Positions 37,051-45,582 of a DNA stretch of 64,000 nt are shown here, in pieces. Below the pieces are notes generated by a model that was not told the origin of the DNA, made no database searches, and saw only the letters and a program-made list of their open reading frames with translations. Origin of the DNA: Demequina sediminicola (GTDB lineage Bacteria; Actinomycetota; Actinomycetes; Actinomycetales; Demequinaceae); assembly GCF_000975055.1 (NCBI RefSeq), contig NZ_BBRB01000006.1:10409-74408 (forward strand), in the 5' to 3' direction. Position 1 is the first letter of the stretch. Each line of letters opens with the position of its first letter. The position numbers were made by a program, and so were the translations under genes.

Positions 37051-37076
37051 GGAACGTTTTGCGTTCCATATTTGTT
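37051..37076 (+). promoter_or_regulatory. SigR/SigH-type promoter motif 2 upstream of sigA
   Basis: A second GGAAC (37051..37055), exactly 18 nt before GTT (37074..37076, followed by G). Transcription would begin near 37082, giving a leader of about 45 nt with AAGGAG before the proposed start codon. An inverted repeat TGGAACG-N5-CGTTCCA overlaps its -35 part. Streptomyces hrdB is known to have a SigR-dependent promoter, so the position is biologically sensible. Confidence 0.6.
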
Positions 37077-37125
37077 GACGTTTCGTAACGCGCCATCCGC
37101 GCGCTCCAACGAGAAGGAGAAGGCC

Positions 37126-38406
37126 ACGACTACCGCAGCCTCGTCCACAGCCCGCAAGTCCGCTTCCACCAAGGCAGGATCTTCATCGGCTGAAGCGTCC
37201 AGTGAGGAGACCGTGGAGTCGACCAGCGCCTCGGAAGCCCCAAAGAAGCCTGCCGCCAAAAAGGCTCCGGCAAAGAAGGCAGCGCCCAAGCGCAAGCCTG
37301 CAGCGAAGAAGGCTCCCGCCAAGAAGGCTGCTCCCAAGAAGGAGACCATCAAGGCCTCGGATGTGCCCGAGGAGCGTGAGCTCGAAGAGCCGGACGAAGA
37401 GCCAAAGAAGCCGTCCAACACCGATGACGAGAAGTCTGGCTACGTTCTCCGTACCGGCGATGACGATGCTCCAGTTCAGCAGGTCACGACGGCTGGTGCG
37501 ACTGCCGACCCGGTCAAGGACTATCTCAAGCAGATCGGTAAGGTCGCACTGCTGAACGCAGAGCAGGAAGTTGACCTGGCCAAGCGCATCGAAGCGGGAT
37601 TGTTCGCAGAGGAGAAGCTCGCGTCGGGTGAGAAGATCGCTCCAAAGATGCGTACTGAGTTGCAGTGGATTGCCAATGACGGGCGCCACGCGAAGAATCA
37701 CCTCCTTGAAGCGAACCTGCGCCTCGTGGTGTCTTTGGCTAAGCGCTACACCGGCCGTGGAATGCTCTTCCTGGACCTGATCCAGGAAGGAAACCTGGGT
37801 CTTATCCGTGCTGTAGAGAAGTTCGACTACACCAAGGGATACAAGTTCTCCACCTACGCAACCTGGTGGATCCGGCAGGCCATCACACGAGCCATGGCAG
37901 ACCAGGCACGCACCATTCGTATTCCAGTGCACATGGTCGAGGTCATCAACAAACTGGCAAGGGTTCAGCGTCAGATGCTGCAAGACCTTGGTCGCGAGCC
38001 CACCCCTGAGGAACTCGCAGAGGAACTCGACATGACGCCTGAGAAGGTGGTCGAGGTACAGAAGTACGGTCGCGAGCCAATCTCGCTTCACACCCCGCTG
38101 GGTGAAGACGGTGACAGTGAGTTTGGAGACCTCATTGAGGACTCAGAGGCTGTCGTTCCCGCCGATGCGGTGGGCTTCACTTTGCTTCAGGAAGAGCTCA
38201 CTAAGGTGATGGACACATTGTCAGAGCGTGAAGCGGGCGTCGTTGGAATGCGGTTCGGCCTGACGGACGGGCAGCCCAAGACCCTCGATGAGATTGGCCG
38301 AGTCTTTGGTGTGACGCGCGAGCGTATTCGCCAAATTGAGTCCAAGACGATGTCGAAGTTGCGTCACCCATCGCGCTCGCAAGTATTGCGCGACTACCTC
38401 GACTGA
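37126..38406 (+). CDS. sigA: Primary RNA polymerase sigma factor
   Basis: Housekeeping sigma-70 factor of about 426 residues. After a Lys/Ala/Pro-rich N-terminal tail ([10 protein letters not shown] repeats) come region 1.2 ([11 protein letters not shown], near residue 127), region 2 ([49 protein letters not shown]), region 3, and region 4 ([20 protein letters not shown] near 385). No ATG, GTG or TTG stands where homologues begin. AAGGAG is spaced 6 nt before an ACG at 37126, which I take as the likely start; two TTG codons at 37072/37075 lie inside the proximal promoter. The frame extends upstream to 36790 through non-coding-like sequence. Confidence 0.9.
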   Translation, partial: TTTAASSTARKSASTKAGSSSAEASSEETVESTSASEAPKKPAAKKAPAKKAAPKRKPAAKKAPAKKAAPKKETIKASDVPEERELEEPDEEPKKPSNTDDEKSGYVLRTGDDDAPVQQVTTAGATADPVKDYLKQIGKVALLNAEQEVDLAKRIEAGLFAEEKLASGEKIAPKMRTELQWIANDGRHAKNHLLEANLRLVVSLAKRYTGRGMLFLDLIQEGNLGLIRAVEKFDYTKGYKFSTYATWWIRQAITRAMADQARTIRIPVHMVEVINKLARVQRQMLQDLGREPTPEELAEELDMTPEKVVEVQKYGREPISLHTPLGEDGDSEFGDLIEDSEAVVPADAVGFTLLQEELTKVMDTLSEREAGVVGMRFGLTDGQPKTLDEIGRVFGVTRERIRQIESKTMSKLRHPSRSQVLRDYLD

Positions 38407-38450
38407 TTCTCCGACGCCCTCGGGGGAGGGATGGAGACAATCCAACATCA

Positions 38451-38485
38451 GCCGCCGGAGCGCTTGTCGCGCTCCGGCGGCTTTT
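38451..38485. terminator. Rho-independent terminator after sigA
   Basis: 13-bp perfect stem (GCCGCCGGAGCGC) with a 5-nt loop followed by TTTT, between sigA and the convergent symporter gene. Confidence 0.9.
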
Positions 38486-38512
38486 GCGTTTCCGAGGTCC
38501 GACCGCGGGTTG

Positions 38513-39985
38513 TTAGTCGACTGGCTGGCCCGGGTTCGCTTGAGGGGCACGTCCCGTGACTGATTGCTCGTCCTCCCATACCGCGATCCCGTTGATGCCG
38601 GGCAGAGTCGCACGTGTAAACACGGGATCGCGCCCGGCCTTCGCTTGCGCCGAATAGTCGCGAAGCATGACGACAACGAGCGGTGTGAGGACGGCTAGCA
38701 CGGGCATGTTGATCAACGCGAGAATTCCGAGCGCCCCGTCTGAGAGGGTCCACACCACACCCGCAGAAGCCAGGCATCCAAAGAACACGCACATTACGAC
38801 ACCAGTGCGGTAGAGCGACATGACACGTGGCTTCGACGTGATGTATGCGACGTTCGACTCTCCGTAGTAGTAACTACCAAGGATCGTCGAGAACGCCAGC
38901 AGGAACACGATCAGCGACAACACATGGCCTGCCCACGGCCCTAGCGTCGTTTCTACCGCGTTCTCCGTCAGTGTGATGCCTTCCGGAGCATTCGTCAGGT
39001 CAGGTTGGGACACGAGAATGATGAAGGCCGTGATGGAGCAGACGATCAGCGTGTCGAAGTAGACCCCCAATGACTGCACCAATCCTTGCTTGACGGGATG
39101 CGTGGTTGCCGCTGCCGCTGCAGCGTTTGGTGCGGTGCCAAGCCCGGCCTCGTTCGAGAACATTCCGCGTTGAATGCCGACGACAATCACGGAGCCCACC
39201 GCGCCACCTGCCACCGACGAACCCGTGAACGCGTCTTCGAAGATGAGCTGGAACACGACTCCAATCTGATCGGCGTTGCTGGCCACCACGAGGATCCCCA
39301 GGAGCAAGTACAACAATGCCATGCTTGGTACGAGCGAGGTGGTGAACCGGGCAATGCGACGGACGCCACCAAACACCACAAGAGCAGTGGCGGTTGCGAG
39401 AACGATGGCGACCAGGGGAGGCACCACTGCGCTGCTCAGGAATCCAGAACTCGACGTCACCGTTTCAGTGATGGTGTAGGCCTGAAGGGAGTTCACGATA
39501 AACGGGATCGCGACAATGAGCACGATGGCGTAAACGATGCCAAGAGTGCGGGAACCGATGCCCTTCTCCATGTAGTACGCCGGGCCTCCACGGAATCCGT
39601 CAGCCTCACGTCGCTTGAACAACTGGGCAAGGGTCGCTTCCACGAAACTCGTGGCACCGTTCACCAGAGCGAGAGTCCACATCCAAAACACTGCCCCGGG
39701 ACCACCGACGGCAATAGCTGTGCCCACGCCTGCGATGTTGCCAATACCAACCCGTGAAGCAGCGGACAGCATAAAAGCTTGAAAGGCTGACAACGACTGT
39801 GGGTTGCCGTCTTTGTCGAGTGGCGTAGCGTCCGTGAGTGTGGAAAACATGCGGGGCAACATGCGAATCTGGACCGCGCCAGTGCGGACCGTGAAGTAGA
39901 GGCCCAGCACGAGAATGATGGGCGCGGAGATCCACGTCCACAAGCTGTCAACCGCAGCCGCTACCCACTGGTCGATAGTGTCCAT
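38513..39985 (-). CDS. Alanine/glycine:cation symporter (AGCS)
   Basis: Integral membrane Na+-coupled amino acid carrier of 490 residues with about ten helices. It shows family segments RVGIGNIAGVGTAIAVGGPG, GGPAYYMEKGIG and the signature QRGMFSNEAGLGTAPNAAAAA. ATG 39985 begins directly before the first amphipathic helix; TAATCT lies 9 nt upstream. The C-terminal 40 residues are soluble. Alanine is the usual substrate of the family, but glycine or others are possible. Confidence 0.92.
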   Translation of the reverse strand: MDTIDQWVAAAVDSLWTWISAPIILVLGLYFTVRTGAVQIRMLPRMFSTLTDATPLDKDGNPQSLSAFQAFMLSAASRVGIGNIAGVGTAIAVGGPGAVFWMWTLALVNGATSFVEATLAQLFKRREADGFRGGPAYYMEKGIGSRTLGIVYAIVLIVAIPFIVNSLQAYTITETVTSSSGFLSSAVVPPLVAIVLATATALVVFGGVRRIARFTTSLVPSMALLYLLLGILVVASNADQIGVVFQLIFEDAFTGSSVAGGAVGSVIVVGIQRGMFSNEAGLGTAPNAAAAAATTHPVKQGLVQSLGVYFDTLIVCSITAFIILVSQPDLTNAPEGITLTENAVETTLGPWAGHVLSLIVFLLAFSTILGSYYYGESNVAYITSKPRVMSLYRTGVVMCVFFGCLASAGVVWTLSDGALGILALINMPVLAVLTPLVVVMLRDYSAQAKAGRDPVFTRATLPGINGIAVWEDEQSVTGRAPQANPGQPVD

Positions 39986-40142
39986 TGTGTTGCCAGATTA
40001 GTGGTGGGGCAGTACCACCGCTCCCTGGAATCTGGTGACGGCCAAGTGCGCTGTCTCAGCGGCGCATCCCCATCGGCTATCCACGTGGGTTCGGCGAGGC
40101 GTTATTATCGTGGTGCTACGGCATCAATCAGGGAGTTCTCTC

Positions 40143-40511
40143 ATGGACATCGTGCGCTACGCACTGCTCATCGCCCACTTCGTCGGCCTTGCAGCCATTC
40201 TGGGGCCCTTCCTTGATCAATGGCGTCACGACGTCAAGCGCATCACACGCACCATGGTCTGGGGTGCCCGGGCTCAACTGTTGACAGGGCTCTTGCTGGT
40301 CGGCGTTGCTGAGATGCAGGACTACGACGTTGATCACGTCAAGATTGCGGTCAAACTTCTCGTGGCTGTTGCCATTGCTGGCCTAGCTGAGGTGGGATCC
40401 AAGCGCACCAAGGCGCTCACCGCCGACAGCGTAGGCGGCGGCGTAGTGACGTTCTGGTGGCTCATCGGCGCACTCACGCTGGTTAACATCATCGTCGCGG
40501 TGACCTGGTAA
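40143..40511 (+). CDS. Small membrane protein
   Basis: A 122-residue membrane protein with about four hydrophobic segments (near residues 5-22, 40-57, 68-83, 100-121), separated by short charged loops including DQWRHDVKRITR. GGGAG precedes ATG 40143. It lies 4 nt before the next acetyltransferase gene, so the two are likely co-transcribed. I do not recognise the family; function unknown. Confidence 0.7.
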   Translation: MDIVRYALLIAHFVGLAAILGPFLDQWRHDVKRITRTMVWGARAQLLTGLLLVGVAEMQDYDVDHVKIAVKLLVAVAIAGLAEVGSKRTKALTADSVGGGVVTFWWLIGALTLVNIIVAVTW

Positions 40512-40515
40512 TCAC

Positions 40516-41010
40516 GTGTCGACGGTTCGCTTAGCGACGTCAGCCGATGCCGCGGAGATCGTGCACCTTGGTGCGCTGATGTATAAGGCGGTCGGTTCTA
40601 AGCCCACACCGACGTGGGCAGTCGATGCGACCCAGCTGGTGCGCGACCGCATCGGCCGTGATCTCATCGGCATGGTGATCGACGCGCCCGAGGGCGGCCT
40701 CGCATGCTGCGCTCTCCTGAACATCGCACCTCGCCTCCCAAAGCCCGGTGCCATGGCGCACCACATGGGCTACATCCAATGGGTTTCGACGGCGCCCCAG
40801 CATCAGCGCAAAGGTTATGCGCGCGCAGTGATGGACGCGTTGCTTGTGGAGACAGATAATCGGGGCATTGAGGTGGTCGAGTTGCACGCGACGCCCGTGG
40901 CACGCCCGATCTACGAAGACCTTGGCTTCTACGTCAAGCGCGACAATATTGCGATGTTGAGCGTACGAGGGCGGCCAGATATGCCGATTCCCGACGGAGA
41001 AGGCCTCTAA
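40516..41010 (+). CDS. GNAT-family acetyltransferase
   Basis: A 164-residue GNAT protein with the acetyl-CoA motif WVSTAPQHQRKGYARAVMDAL (Q-R-K-G-Y-A) and the C-terminal LHATPVARPIYEDLGF, where the conserved Tyr precedes LGF. GTG 40516 follows the preceding membrane gene by 4 nt. The substrate is unknown. Confidence 0.88.
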   Translation: MSTVRLATSADAAEIVHLGALMYKAVGSKPTPTWAVDATQLVRDRIGRDLIGMVIDAPEGGLACCALLNIAPRLPKPGAMAHHMGYIQWVSTAPQHQRKGYARAVMDALLVETDNRGIEVVELHATPVARPIYEDLGFYVKRDNIAMLSVRGRPDMPIPDGEGL

Positions 41011-41098
41011 ATCTTCGCGCCCACTACATACCGCACTAAGTGACACACCCCACTAGGGCTAGCACCGTCTCGTCTCAGTCAACACGCATGCTCATGCC

Positions 41099-41926
41099 TC
41101 AGTCGCCGTCGGTCCTGAGGTCAACAGACTCGAGACGGCGGTCACTGCGGAAGTCGAGCGCTGCGAACGGTGCAGCGAACGCTACGGTTGCGGCGAGGCC
41201 TGCCGCCCACATGACCGCGATGTCGTGCGGCTCACCCGAGCCGCGACCCACCGCGATCCAGGCAAGGCCCCATGCCATCGCCAGACCTGTGGACACTGCG
41301 AGCGTCGGACGCCACTTCAACGCGATGCTCATGATGGCTGCGAGTGCGGCGACCAGGGCCAGAACTACCACTGCCCACACCGTGCCGTCGCCCGCGTCGG
41401 CTTTCACTGCGTCGCGTCCAGCGGCGGTCACGTTCGCCACGGTTGCGACGGCGGACCAGCCCAGGTAGAGCCCCACTGTCACTTCGGTGACAGCGCGGTC
41501 GAGCACGTTCGATGCAGGAGTAGCGACGAGGCGGGCGGCAATCACGCCGAGCACAGCGACCAGCGCTGCCAGAACCAGCACTGATACCCAGAGCCACCCA
41601 GCCTGGACTACACCAATCCAGACGGCGTTCAACACCATGGACACGAGTACCCACCAGGACACTGCACGCATACGAGGATCCGCTGCGCGGGAGGGGAGTG
41701 CTTGCACAATGGCAAAGAGCACAAGTCCTACGTAGATGACGCTCCAGATTGCGAATGCTGGACTGTCGGGCGCGAGCAGTGTGGCATCGGCCGCTAAGGC
41801 GCCACCCGCGGCGTCAGCGATGTTGGTGCCGCCAAAGGCACCTGATCCCCATGCCGCGCCCATGACAGCAACCACGGCACCCACAGCAACGACGGCTTGA
41901 TGGATACGATCTCCTGCGGCGGACAT
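41099..41926 (-). CDS. TspO/MBR-like membrane protein
   Basis: A 275-residue membrane protein with about seven helices, resembling the longer actinobacterial relatives of the TspO/tryptophan-rich sensory family: LLAPDSPAFAIWSVIYVGL at the first hairpin and VLNAVWIGVVQAGWLWVSV after it. ATG 41926 has AAGGGAG 6 nt upstream and is preferred to ATG 41950. It stands alone between convergent and divergent genes. Ligand and function unknown. Confidence 0.7.
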   Translation of the reverse strand: MSAAGDRIHQAVVAVGAVVAVMGAAWGSGAFGGTNIADAAGGALAADATLLAPDSPAFAIWSVIYVGLVLFAIVQALPSRAADPRMRAVSWWVLVSMVLNAVWIGVVQAGWLWVSVLVLAALVAVLGVIAARLVATPASNVLDRAVTEVTVGLYLGWSAVATVANVTAAGRDAVKADAGDGTVWAVVVLALVAALAAIMSIALKWRPTLAVSTGLAMAWGLAWIAVGRGSGEPHDIAVMWAAGLAATVAFAAPFAALDFRSDRRLESVDLRTDGD

Positions 41927-42075
41927 GTGGTCTCCCTTTCGTCGGTTCATCAGGGGAAACGATGATGGGGGTGCCTCCTATTCCGAAGGCCACCGGACAC
42001 AGCGCGAGTGTGCGGCGCATGATCACTCGGTGCGCCTGAACGTCACGGTGGGGGCGGGCGCATATCCTTGTCGCC

Positions 42076-44175
42076 GTGGCTGCCTCTGATTACTCCGCAC
42101 GACACCTGTCCGTTCTCGAAGGCCTCGAGGCGGTACGTAAGCGACCTGGCATGTACATCGGGACCACGGATTCCCGTGGCCTCATGCATTGTCTCTGGGA
42201 AGTGATCGACAACTCCGTTGACGAAGCGCTGGGGGGCTATGGCGAAGAGATCGTGGTCATCTTGCACCCCGATGACTCAGTTGAGGTGCGTGACAGCGGT
42301 CGTGGAATCCCGGTGGACGTCGAACCCAAGACGGGGCTGACGGGCGTCGAGGTCGTCATGACTAAACTCCACGCAGGAGGCAAGTTCGGCGGGTCCTCAT
42401 ATGCGGCATCGGGGGGCCTGCACGGCGTCGGAGCATCGGTGGTAAATGCGCTCAGCGAGCGACTCGATGTGTGGGTTGACCGTGGAGGCAAAACCCACCA
42501 CATGGCGTTCCGCCGCGGCGAACCTGGCAACTGGGACGACCCGGCTTCGGGGCCCAGCACTGACTCAACCTTTGCGCCATTCACCACAGGCTCCGAGCTC
42601 GCTGTCGTCGGTAAGGTCGCCAAGGGGCGTAGCGGGACACGCATCCGCTACTGGGCTGACCGTCAGATCTTCAACAAGAAGGCTCACTTCACCTTCGAGG
42701 ACCTCATTACCCGAGCTCGCCAGACCGCGTTCCTTGTACCGGGACTGACGTTGACCGTGCGGGACGAGCGCAATCCCGACGAGATGAGCGAGGAGTCGTT
42801 CCGATACGACGGCGGCCCGCGTGACTTCGTTGAATTCATCGCTACCGATGCTGGTGTGACGGATACGTGGGAACTCAAGGGGGAGGGGCACTACTCGGAG
42901 ACAGTTCCCGTGCTCAAGGCCGACGGCACGCTGGTGTCGGAAGAGGTCGAGCGGACATGCCAAGTTGACGTCGCATTGCGGTGGGGCGTGGGGTATGAAA
43001 GCGAAGTGCGGTCGTTCGTCAACATCATCGCCACCCCCAAGGGAGGTACGCACCAAGCCGGGTTCGAGGCTGGGCTGACCAAGGTGCTGCGCAAGGTCAT
43101 CGAAACCAATGCACGACGGCTGAAGCTGACCGGCAAGGATGGCGCCGAGCGCATCGAGAAGGACGACATCATGGCTGGCATGACCGCAGTCGTGACGGTG
43201 CGGATCTCGGAGCCACAGTTCGAGGGTCAGACAAAGGAAGTGCTGGGCACGACTCCCGTCCGTGGAATTGTGGCCAAGGTCGTTGAGAAGGAACTGACCG
43301 CACTGATGACGTCTGCCAAGCGGGATGACAAGGCACAGGCCAACACCGTGATGGAGAAGATTGTCGCGGAAATGAGGGCGCGTGTGGCGGCGCGGAAGCA
43401 AAAAGAGATCTCCCGACGCAAGAATGCCCTCGAGACGTCCTCGCTTCCGGCGAAACTCGCGGACTGCCGTAGCAATGACGTCGAGACGTCGGAACTTTTC
43501 ATTGTCGAAGGTGACAGCGCACTTGGTACGGCCAAGCTCGCGCGTCAGTCCGACTTCCAGGCGCTCCTGCCGATCCGAGGCAAGATCCTCAACGTGCAGA
43601 AAGCTTCCGTGACAGACATGCTGCACAACGTGGAGTGCGCTTCGATTATTCAGGTTCTGGGTGCCGGATCGGGACGTACGTTCGATATTGAGCAGGCTCG
43701 GTACGGCAAGATCATTCTCATGACCGATGCGGACGTTGATGGAGCGCACATTCGCACATTGCTGCTCACGTTGTTCTTCCGCTATATGCGCCCGATGATC
43801 GATGCTGGCCGCGTGTACGCGGCTGTTCCGCCCTTGCATCGGGTGGAGGTGAAGGGCTCGCCTCGGCGTGAGAAGGAGTACATCTACACCTACTCTGAGA
43901 AGGAGCTCTCCGACACGCTCCGCGATCTGAAGCGTGCTGGACGAAAGTACAACGAGGACATCCAGCGGTACAAGGGCCTCGGTGAGATGGACGCGGATCA
44001 ATTGGCGGAGACGACGATGGACCCCACGCACCGCACCTTGCGCCGGATCACCGCTGAGGACGCTGAAGCCAGCGAACGGGTATTCGACCTGCTGATGGGT
44101 AACGAGGTCGCTCCACGCAGAGACTTTATTATTGCTGGTGCACAGAAACTTGATCTCGCGCAGATCGATGCCTAG
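42076..44175 (+). CDS. parE: DNA topoisomerase IV subunit B (GyrB-like)
   Basis: ATPase subunit of a type IIA topoisomerase, 699 residues. The GHKL ATPase domain shows EVIDNSVDEALGG, DSGRGIPVD and GGLHGVGASVVNAL; the TOPRIM part shows EGDSALGTAKLAR and the Asp triad in LMTDADVDGAHI; the C-terminal block RYKGLGEMDADQL is conserved. A GyrB/ParE pair near the primary sigma gene is the usual place for the second (ParE/ParC) enzyme in actinobacteria; the A subunit lies 4.6 kb away on the other strand. GTG 42076 follows TATCCT by 7 nt. Confidence 0.92.
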   Translation: MAASDYSARHLSVLEGLEAVRKRPGMYIGTTDSRGLMHCLWEVIDNSVDEALGGYGEEIVVILHPDDSVEVRDSGRGIPVDVEPKTGLTGVEVVMTKLHAGGKFGGSSYAASGGLHGVGASVVNALSERLDVWVDRGGKTHHMAFRRGEPGNWDDPASGPSTDSTFAPFTTGSELAVVGKVAKGRSGTRIRYWADRQIFNKKAHFTFEDLITRARQTAFLVPGLTLTVRDERNPDEMSEESFRYDGGPRDFVEFIATDAGVTDTWELKGEGHYSETVPVLKADGTLVSEEVERTCQVDVALRWGVGYESEVRSFVNIIATPKGGTHQAGFEAGLTKVLRKVIETNARRLKLTGKDGAERIEKDDIMAGMTAVVTVRISEPQFEGQTKEVLGTTPVRGIVAKVVEKELTALMTSAKRDDKAQANTVMEKIVAEMRARVAARKQKEISRRKNALETSSLPAKLADCRSNDVETSELFIVEGDSALGTAKLARQSDFQALLPIRGKILNVQKASVTDMLHNVECASIIQVLGAGSGRTFDIEQARYGKIILMTDADVDGAHIRTLLLTLFFRYMRPMIDAGRVYAAVPPLHRVEVKGSPRREKEYIYTYSEKELSDTLRDLKRAGRKYNEDIQRYKGLGEMDADQLAETTMDPTHRTLRRITAEDAEASERVFDLLMGNEVAPRRDFIIAGAQKLDLAQIDA

Positions 44176-44208
44176 ATAGACCGATACGACAAGGGTGCAC
44201 AGCGAGCA

Positions 44209-45525
44209 ATGGACGTGGTGAGTGGCCAGGACGACGAATGGGACGACACCCAAGTCCGGGCAACCCACGAACTCGAAGAATCCCTTGAACCCGTTGCACT
44301 CATCGAGCAATCCCGTGTCGTGATGCGTACGGGCCGGCTCATGCTGGCTGCGGGTACAGCAAGCTATCGAGTCAAGCAGGCGATGCGGGAGGTCGCGCTT
44401 GCACTGGGCGTCGACGGCCACACCAACCAAGTAGCTCTGACGGACATCGCGACGACCTCGCATCGTGGACGGATCTTCCGCACCGAGGTCGCAGAGAATC
44501 ACGTCTTTTCAGTGAATACAGACCGCTTGCTGCGGTTTGATCGGCTTCGGCGCACGTTGCCCGCTCACACCACGCCTCGCGAGGTTCATCGTGCACTCGA
44601 TCAGATTGAGGCCCGCGGTCCGCTGTACCCCGGCTGGGTCAATTCGGCTGTAGCGGGCTTGGCCTGTGCAGCCTTTGCTGTGTTGAACGGCGCTCTTGCT
44701 TGGGAAGTGGTGACGGTGCTCGTCGCTGCGGCCTGCGGCCAATGGACGCGTCGCGCCTTGGGCCACAAAGGATTTAATCCTTTCGGCGTCACCCTTGCTG
44801 CGGCCCTGGTCAGTACGGGCATCTACTCCGGCGTGGTGGGGATCATCAGCACCACCGGAGCCGACGTCGATACGCACGCGGCTGGAATGATCTCATCCGT
44901 CCTCTTCCTGCTACCTGGGTTCGTGCTGATCACGGGTGTGTTGGACATGGCGAAGATGGATCTCCAGGCAGGTATTCAGCGGATCACGTACGGCACCATG
45001 ATTACGATGGCCGCCGGTGTTGCGGTATGGGTGGTTTCGTTGGTGACCGCCTTCGATACCCGTCCACGTCCAGACCACGACTGGGGCGTCTACGGTGACA
45101 TTGGCGTGTGGGCAATTCCCTCGGCGTGTGGTGTCCTCGGTTTCTCGCTGATGTTCAACAGCCCCTGGCGAATGGCACTCACGGCCGCGTTGATTGGCTG
45201 TATTGCCAACACTGGGAGGCTCGCTGCCATGGACGCAGGGATGGAAACCCAGATTGCCACTGCCTTGGCGTGCATTCTGGTGGGTTGCTTGGCGGCGTTT
45301 GCAGCCAGGGGTGGGCGCTTTCCCGTCATCACGCTCTCGGTGCCTGCGGTGCTCGTGATGATTCCCGGTGTCGCCGCCCACGAAGCCCTGGTGGCACTCA
45401 ACGACTCGGACTACCTCACCGCGATGGGTGGATTGCTTGAGGTGACATTGGTGATGTTGTCGATCATGGTTGGGCTTGTCGTCGCAAAACTCCTGACAGA
45501 TAAACATTGGGCGTTCGCTGACTGA
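44209..45525 (+). CDS. thrE: ThrE-family threonine/serine exporter
   Basis: A 438-residue exporter with the two-part ThrE layout. The soluble N-terminal domain contains the family's GTASYRVKQAM and an N-terminal acidic tail. It is followed by about ten membrane helices in two five-helix blocks (one with KGFNPFGVTLAAALVSTG, one with VPAVLVMIPGVAAHEAL). It follows parE by 33 nt on the same strand. Exports threonine or serine by analogy with Corynebacterium ThrE. Confidence 0.88.
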   Translation: MDVVSGQDDEWDDTQVRATHELEESLEPVALIEQSRVVMRTGRLMLAAGTASYRVKQAMREVALALGVDGHTNQVALTDIATTSHRGRIFRTEVAENHVFSVNTDRLLRFDRLRRTLPAHTTPREVHRALDQIEARGPLYPGWVNSAVAGLACAAFAVLNGALAWEVVTVLVAAACGQWTRRALGHKGFNPFGVTLAAALVSTGIYSGVVGIISTTGADVDTHAAGMISSVLFLLPGFVLITGVLDMAKMDLQAGIQRITYGTMITMAAGVAVWVVSLVTAFDTRPRPDHDWGVYGDIGVWAIPSACGVLGFSLMFNSPWRMALTAALIGCIANTGRLAAMDAGMETQIATALACILVGCLAAFAARGGRFPVITLSVPAVLVMIPGVAAHEALVALNDSDYLTAMGGLLEVTLVMLSIMVGLVVAKLLTDKHWAFAD

Positions 45526-45582
45526 CCCTTTGCCCAAGCATGGGAATTCACTCACGGGCACATTGCCGCTACCCTCATGTTC

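Noticed and set aside
36790-37125. N-terminal extension of the sigma factor (112 extra codons)
   Set aside because: The extension crosses both GGAAC-N18-GTT motifs and reads as non-coding sequence, and homologues start at the Lys/Ala-rich tail.
37240-37350. Lys/Ala/Pro repeats in the sigma factor as a histone-like or separate gene
   Set aside because: They are in frame with the sigma factor, and such basic tails are normal in actinobacterial primary sigma factors.
2477-38485. Spaced hairpins as CRISPR-like or mobile repeats
   Set aside because: Each hairpin has its own unrelated sequence and lies just after stop codons, so they are independent terminators.
42565-44502. 645-codon open frame antisense to parE
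   Set aside because: parE motifs fix the sense strand; the antisense frame has no recognisable protein features despite its length.
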